Shown: piece after piece, positions 5,036 to 6,795 of the stretch
Layout of the letters: every line of letters begins with the position of its first letter
Position numbering within the stretch: position 1 is the stretch's first letter
NCBI GenBank assembly: GCA_052387095.1
Contig: JBQTJN010000051.1
Span: 1 to 6,795 of the forward strand
Direction of reading: 5' to 3'
DNA: 6,795 nucleotides
Origin: JBQTJN01 sp052387095
GTDB lineage: Bacteria; Pseudomonadota; Alphaproteobacteria; Micavibrionales; Micavibrionaceae
The notes under the pieces: model-generated
Database searches by the model: none
What the model was told of the DNA's origin: nothing
The model's input: the letters and a program-made list of their open reading frames with translations, nothing else
Program-made: the position numbers and the translations under genes

Positions 5036-6484
5036 TTAGACGGCAACCCCGTATAAATCGTAATCCTCGGCATCCTCAATTTTGACCTTTACCAGGTCGC
5101 CGGCCTTGAGATTCTGCGCGTCCCGCAGGAACACTGTGCCGTCAATCTCGGGGGCGTCGGCCCTGGAGCGGGCGTTCGCCCCGATATGACCTTCTTCGTC
5201 CGATTCGCCGACTTCGTCAACCAGGCACTCCATCACCTGCCCGATTTTCCCTGCCGATTTTTTGGCGGAGATTTCCTGCTGCTTCTCCATAAAACGCTGC
5301 CAGCGGATCTCTTTAATTTCATCCGGCACCTGCGCCTCGATCTCGTTCGAGCGCGCGCCTTTCACCGGTTCATACTGGAACGCGCCTGCGCGGTCGATTC
5401 TGGCCTCGTCCAGCCACTGCAGCAAAAATTCGAAATCCTCTTCCGTCTCGCCGGGAAAGCCGACGATGAAAGTCGAGCGTAATGTCAGCTCCGGGCAGAT
5501 CTCGCGCCACTTATGAATGCGCGCCAGAGTTTTCTCCTGCGCGGCCGGGCGGCGCATCGCCTTCAAAACATTCGGACTGGCATGCTGGAACGGGATGTCG
5601 AGATAGGGCAGGATTTTTCCCTCCGCCATCAGCGGGATCACGTTGTCGACATGCGGATACGGATACACGTAATGCAGGCGTACCCAGATACCCAGCTTGC
5701 CGAGTTCCTCGCAAAGATTGTAAAACCTGGCCGGGACCTTTTGCCCTATCCACGGGCTTTCCGCGTATTTTATATCCACGCCATAGGCAGAAGTATCCTG
5801 CGAAATTACCAGCAATTCCTTGACGCCGGCTTTCGCCAGCGCTTCGGCTTCATGCAAAACACGGTGGATCGGGCGGCTGACGAGATCGCCCCGCAAGCTC
5901 GGGATGATGCAGAATGAACAGCGGTTGTTGCAGCCTTCTGAAATTTTCAAGTAAGCGTAATGACGCGGGGTGAGTTTAATTCCAACGTCATCCTCTCTCG
6001 CATCCTGACGTAAGTCAGGATCCATGGATCCCAAATCAAGTTTGGGATGCAACGAAGAAATCTTCCCCTTTCGCGGAGAAGGCATCAAACTTACAAACGG
6101 ATTATGCGTGATCGGCTGGGCTTCGTGCACAGCGCCCACGACGCTCTCATATTGATGCGGGCCGGTGATCGCCAGCAGGTTCGGATATTTCTTGCGGATC
6201 TCGTCCGGCTGCGCCCCCATGCAGCCCGTGACAATCACGCGGCCGTTTTCATTCAAGGCATCGCCGATCGCGTTAAGGCTTTCCGCCTTGGCGCTATCAA
6301 GAAACCCGCACGTATTCACAATCACCAGATCCGCGCCCTCATGGCTGTCCGTGAACTGGTAGCCGTCGGAGCGCAGCTTGGTCATGATCCGCTCAGAATC
6401 CACCAATGCCTTCGGACAACCCAGCGAAGTCACACTGATCTTCGGGGCCTTGTAGTTTTCGAGGTTATGGGCGGCGTCTTTCAT
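5036..6484 (-). CDS. rimO: Ribosomal protein S12 methylthiotransferase RimO
   Basis: RimO is a radical-SAM enzyme with two [4Fe-4S] clusters that adds a methylthio group to the beta carbon of a conserved aspartate in ribosomal protein S12. The 482-aa product has the N-terminal methylthiotransferase domain (about 14-135) with cluster ligands Cys23, Cys59 and Cys88. The radical-SAM domain (about 171-400) has CNNRCSFC, ligands Cys185, Cys189 and Cys192. A C-terminal TRAM domain (about 410-482) ends in the family pattern DAEDYDLYGVAV. VTSLGCPKALVDSER and LTPRHYAYLKISEGC identify RimO rather than MiaB. It is some 40 residues longer than E. coli RimO. About 30 of these lie between the first two domains (about 137-167), where a palindromic repeat is read in frame; another short extra segment is near AESPWIGQKVP (241-251). 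All catalytic residues are intact, so the enzyme should work. The stop lies 12 bases from the convergent SDHAF4-like gene. No Shine-Dalgarno is seen at the ATG. Confidence 0.97.
   Translation of the reverse strand: MKDAAHNLENYKAPKISVTSLGCPKALVDSERIMTKLRSDGYQFTDSHEGADLVIVNTCGFLDSAKAESLNAIGDALNENGRVIVTGCMGAQPDEIRKKYPNLLAITGPHQYESVVGAVHEAQPITHNPFVSLMPSPRKGKISSLHPKLDLGSMDPDLRQDAREDDVGIKLTPRHYAYLKISEGCNNRCSFCIIPSLRGDLVSRPIHRVLHEAEALAKAGVKELLVISQDTSAYGVDIKYAESPWIGQKVPARFYNLCEELGKLGIWVRLHYVYPYPHVDNVIPLMAEGKILPYLDIPFQHASPNVLKAMRRPAAQEKTLARIHKWREICPELTLRSTFIVGFPGETEEDFEFLLQWLDEARIDRAGAFQYEPVKGARSNEIEAQVPDEIKEIRWQRFMEKQQEISAKKSAGKIGQVMECLVDEVGESDEEGHIGANARSRADAPEIDGTVFLRDAQNLKAGDLVKVKIEDAEDYDLYGVAV
5987..6050. 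repeat. Palindromic element inserted in frame within rimO
   Basis: Three palindromes are packed here: hairpin ATCCTGAC-GTAA-GTCAGGAT (6002-6021), the perfect 14-bp palindrome GGATCCATGGATCC (6018-6031), and hairpin ATCCCAAA-TCAAG-TTTGGGAT (6028-6048). The left end begins GTCATCCT, like the ends of the intergenic repeats in this window. In the rimO sense it is translated as about residues 146-166 (HPKLDLGSMDPDLRQD and following), a polar linker absent from the E. coli protein. The boundaries are approximate. The same ATCCCAAA/TTTGGGAT and ATCCTGAC/GTCAGGAT pattern is what one expects of a dispersed genomic repeat, resembling the Rickettsia palindromic elements in behaviour. Confidence 0.85.
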
Positions 6485-6491
6485 AGGCCGG

Positions 6492-6521
6492 TTTATAGGC
6501 TTTTTAGTGGTGAAAAAGCAA
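6492..6521 (-). promoter_or_regulatory. Possible promoter of rimO
   Basis: On the minus strand TATAAA (6497-6492) matches the -10 box at five of six positions, with TTGCTT (6521-6516) 18 bases upstream as a weak -35. Transcription would start at about the rimO ATG, which fits the absence of a ribosome binding site. Low confidence. Confidence 0.22.
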
Positions 6522-6544
6522 GGAAATCAATTGTATCAAAATTT

Positions 6545-6674
6545 GTCATTGCGAGGAGCGGCGCAGCCGCGACGTGGCAATCCAGTTTTTTCAGGAGTCA
6601 TCTTGAGCGCAGCGAAAGATCTCATGCCAGTAAAAGATCCTTCGGCTTTCAGCCTCAGGATGACATCGCAATGA
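6545..6674. repeat. Second GTCATTGCGAGG-type repeat, interrupted by another repeat
   Basis: Bases 6545-6584 repeat the left half of the element at 2855-2942 almost exactly, from GTCATTGCGAGGAGCGGCG to GGCAATCCA. They differ by one base and one indel in the hairpin loop and one C-to-T in the next arm. The expected right half (TGGATTGC...) is missing. Instead a different palindromic repeat occupies 6597-6664, directly followed by TCGCAATGA (6666-6674), which equals the last bases of the complete copy. This looks like one repeat broken by another. Confidence 0.8.
6597..6664. repeat. Palindromic repeat of the GTCATCTTGAGCGCAG type
   Basis: This 68-bp element has ends GTCATCTTGAG (6597-6607) and CTCAGGATGAC (6654-6664), pairing at 10 of 11 positions. 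Inner arms GCGAAAGATCT and AGATCCTTCGG pair at 9 of 11, and GGCT-TTC-AGCC (6644-6654) makes a small hairpin. It is a separate repeat family from its host element, though it shares the GTCAT/ATGAC ends. Confidence 0.85.
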
Positions 6675-6677
6675 ACA

Positions 6678-6699
6678 ACCCCGCCCCAAGGGGCGAGGT
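6678..6699. other. GC-rich hairpin next to the right-edge gene
   Basis: ACC, one mismatch, then CGCCCC-AA-GGGGCG, one mismatch and GGT form a compact hairpin; the two innermost pairs would open to make the loop. It lies immediately past the stop codon of the minus-strand gene at the right edge. No clean T-run follows, so it is a weak intrinsic terminator at best. If that gene is an IS200/IS605 transposase, the hairpin is placed as the right-end recognition hairpin of such an element would be. Confidence 0.5.
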
Positions 6700-6700
6700 A

Positions 6701-6795
6701 TCAGAAGAGCGCGAGTTGCCTGTCCTCGTATAACTTCTCGTATGGTTGTCCCTGCTTTTTCACATAGTTTTTGATCATGTTCTCATCGCCATGCT
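6701..6795 (-). CDS. C-terminal end of a gene, possibly a Y1 (IS200/IS605-type) transposase
   Basis: A minus-strand frame enters from the right edge and ends at TGA (6703-6701). Only the last 30 residues are visible: HGDENMIKNYVKKQGQPYEK followed by LYEDRQLALF. The pattern of an acidic start, (I/V)xNYVxxQG and a basic-acidic tail ending in LALF resembles, from memory, the C-terminus of IS200/IS605-type tyrosine transposases, which cut and rejoin single-stranded DNA at hairpins. The adjoining hairpin and the repeats beside it fit that idea. The fragment is too short for a firm call; another small protein with a helical, charged tail is possible. The 5' part and catalytic residues are outside the window. 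Confidence 0.4.
   Translation of the reverse strand, partial: HGDENMIKNYVKKQGQPYEKLYEDRQLALF

Noticed and set aside
1755..6674. CRISPR array
   Set aside because: The repeats are of different families, widely spaced and palindromic, with no regular repeat-spacer pattern and no cas genes.
6047..6733. Plus-strand open frame of 228 codons
   Set aside because: It is antisense to the start of rimO and then runs through two palindromic repeats. The C-terminal third is translated repeat DNA, with no family resemblance.

Overview
The window reads as a gene-dense piece of an alphaproteobacterial chromosome. Three things point there: a 51-aa SDHAF4/DUF1674-type gene next to rsmB, a heparinase II/III-family gene in an rsmB-rpe neighbourhood, and a RimO that keeps the alphaproteobacterial style of linker segments. 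The genus cannot be fixed from this sequence.

Layout. A leftward cluster fills most of the left two thirds. In reading order on the minus strand it holds a small four-cysteine lipoprotein (4825-4610), an AroQ-class chorismate mutase (4609-4313), rsmB (4304-2946), rpe (2501-1836) and a heparinase II/III-like protein (1739-102). The first three are packed with 0 and 8 bases between them and look like one operon. A stretch of about 440 bases separates rsmB from rpe, and 96 bases separate rpe from the heparinase gene; both gaps carry palindromic repeats. One small gene, the SDHAF4-like protein (4868-5023), runs rightward from a 42-bp divergent promoter region shared with the lipoprotein. It converges on rimO (6484-5036, minus strand) with only 12 bases between the two stop codons. 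At the right edge is the last 30 codons of a minus-strand gene that may be an IS200/IS605-type (Y1) transposase.

The genes are mostly housekeeping: ribosome maturation (RsmB on 16S rRNA, RimO on protein S12), central carbon metabolism (Rpe), aromatic amino acid synthesis (chorismate mutase) and succinate dehydrogenase assembly (SDHAF4-like). No defence system, CRISPR array, biosynthetic cluster or clearly new multi-gene system is visible.

The unusual content is the repeat load. At least five palindromic elements of several families are present, most bounded by GTCA(T/C)...TGAC-like ends. One lies inside the rimO reading frame and is translated as an extra linker between its two Fe-S domains, like the Rickettsia palindromic elements. 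Another appears to be nested inside a second repeat just beside the putative transposase gene.
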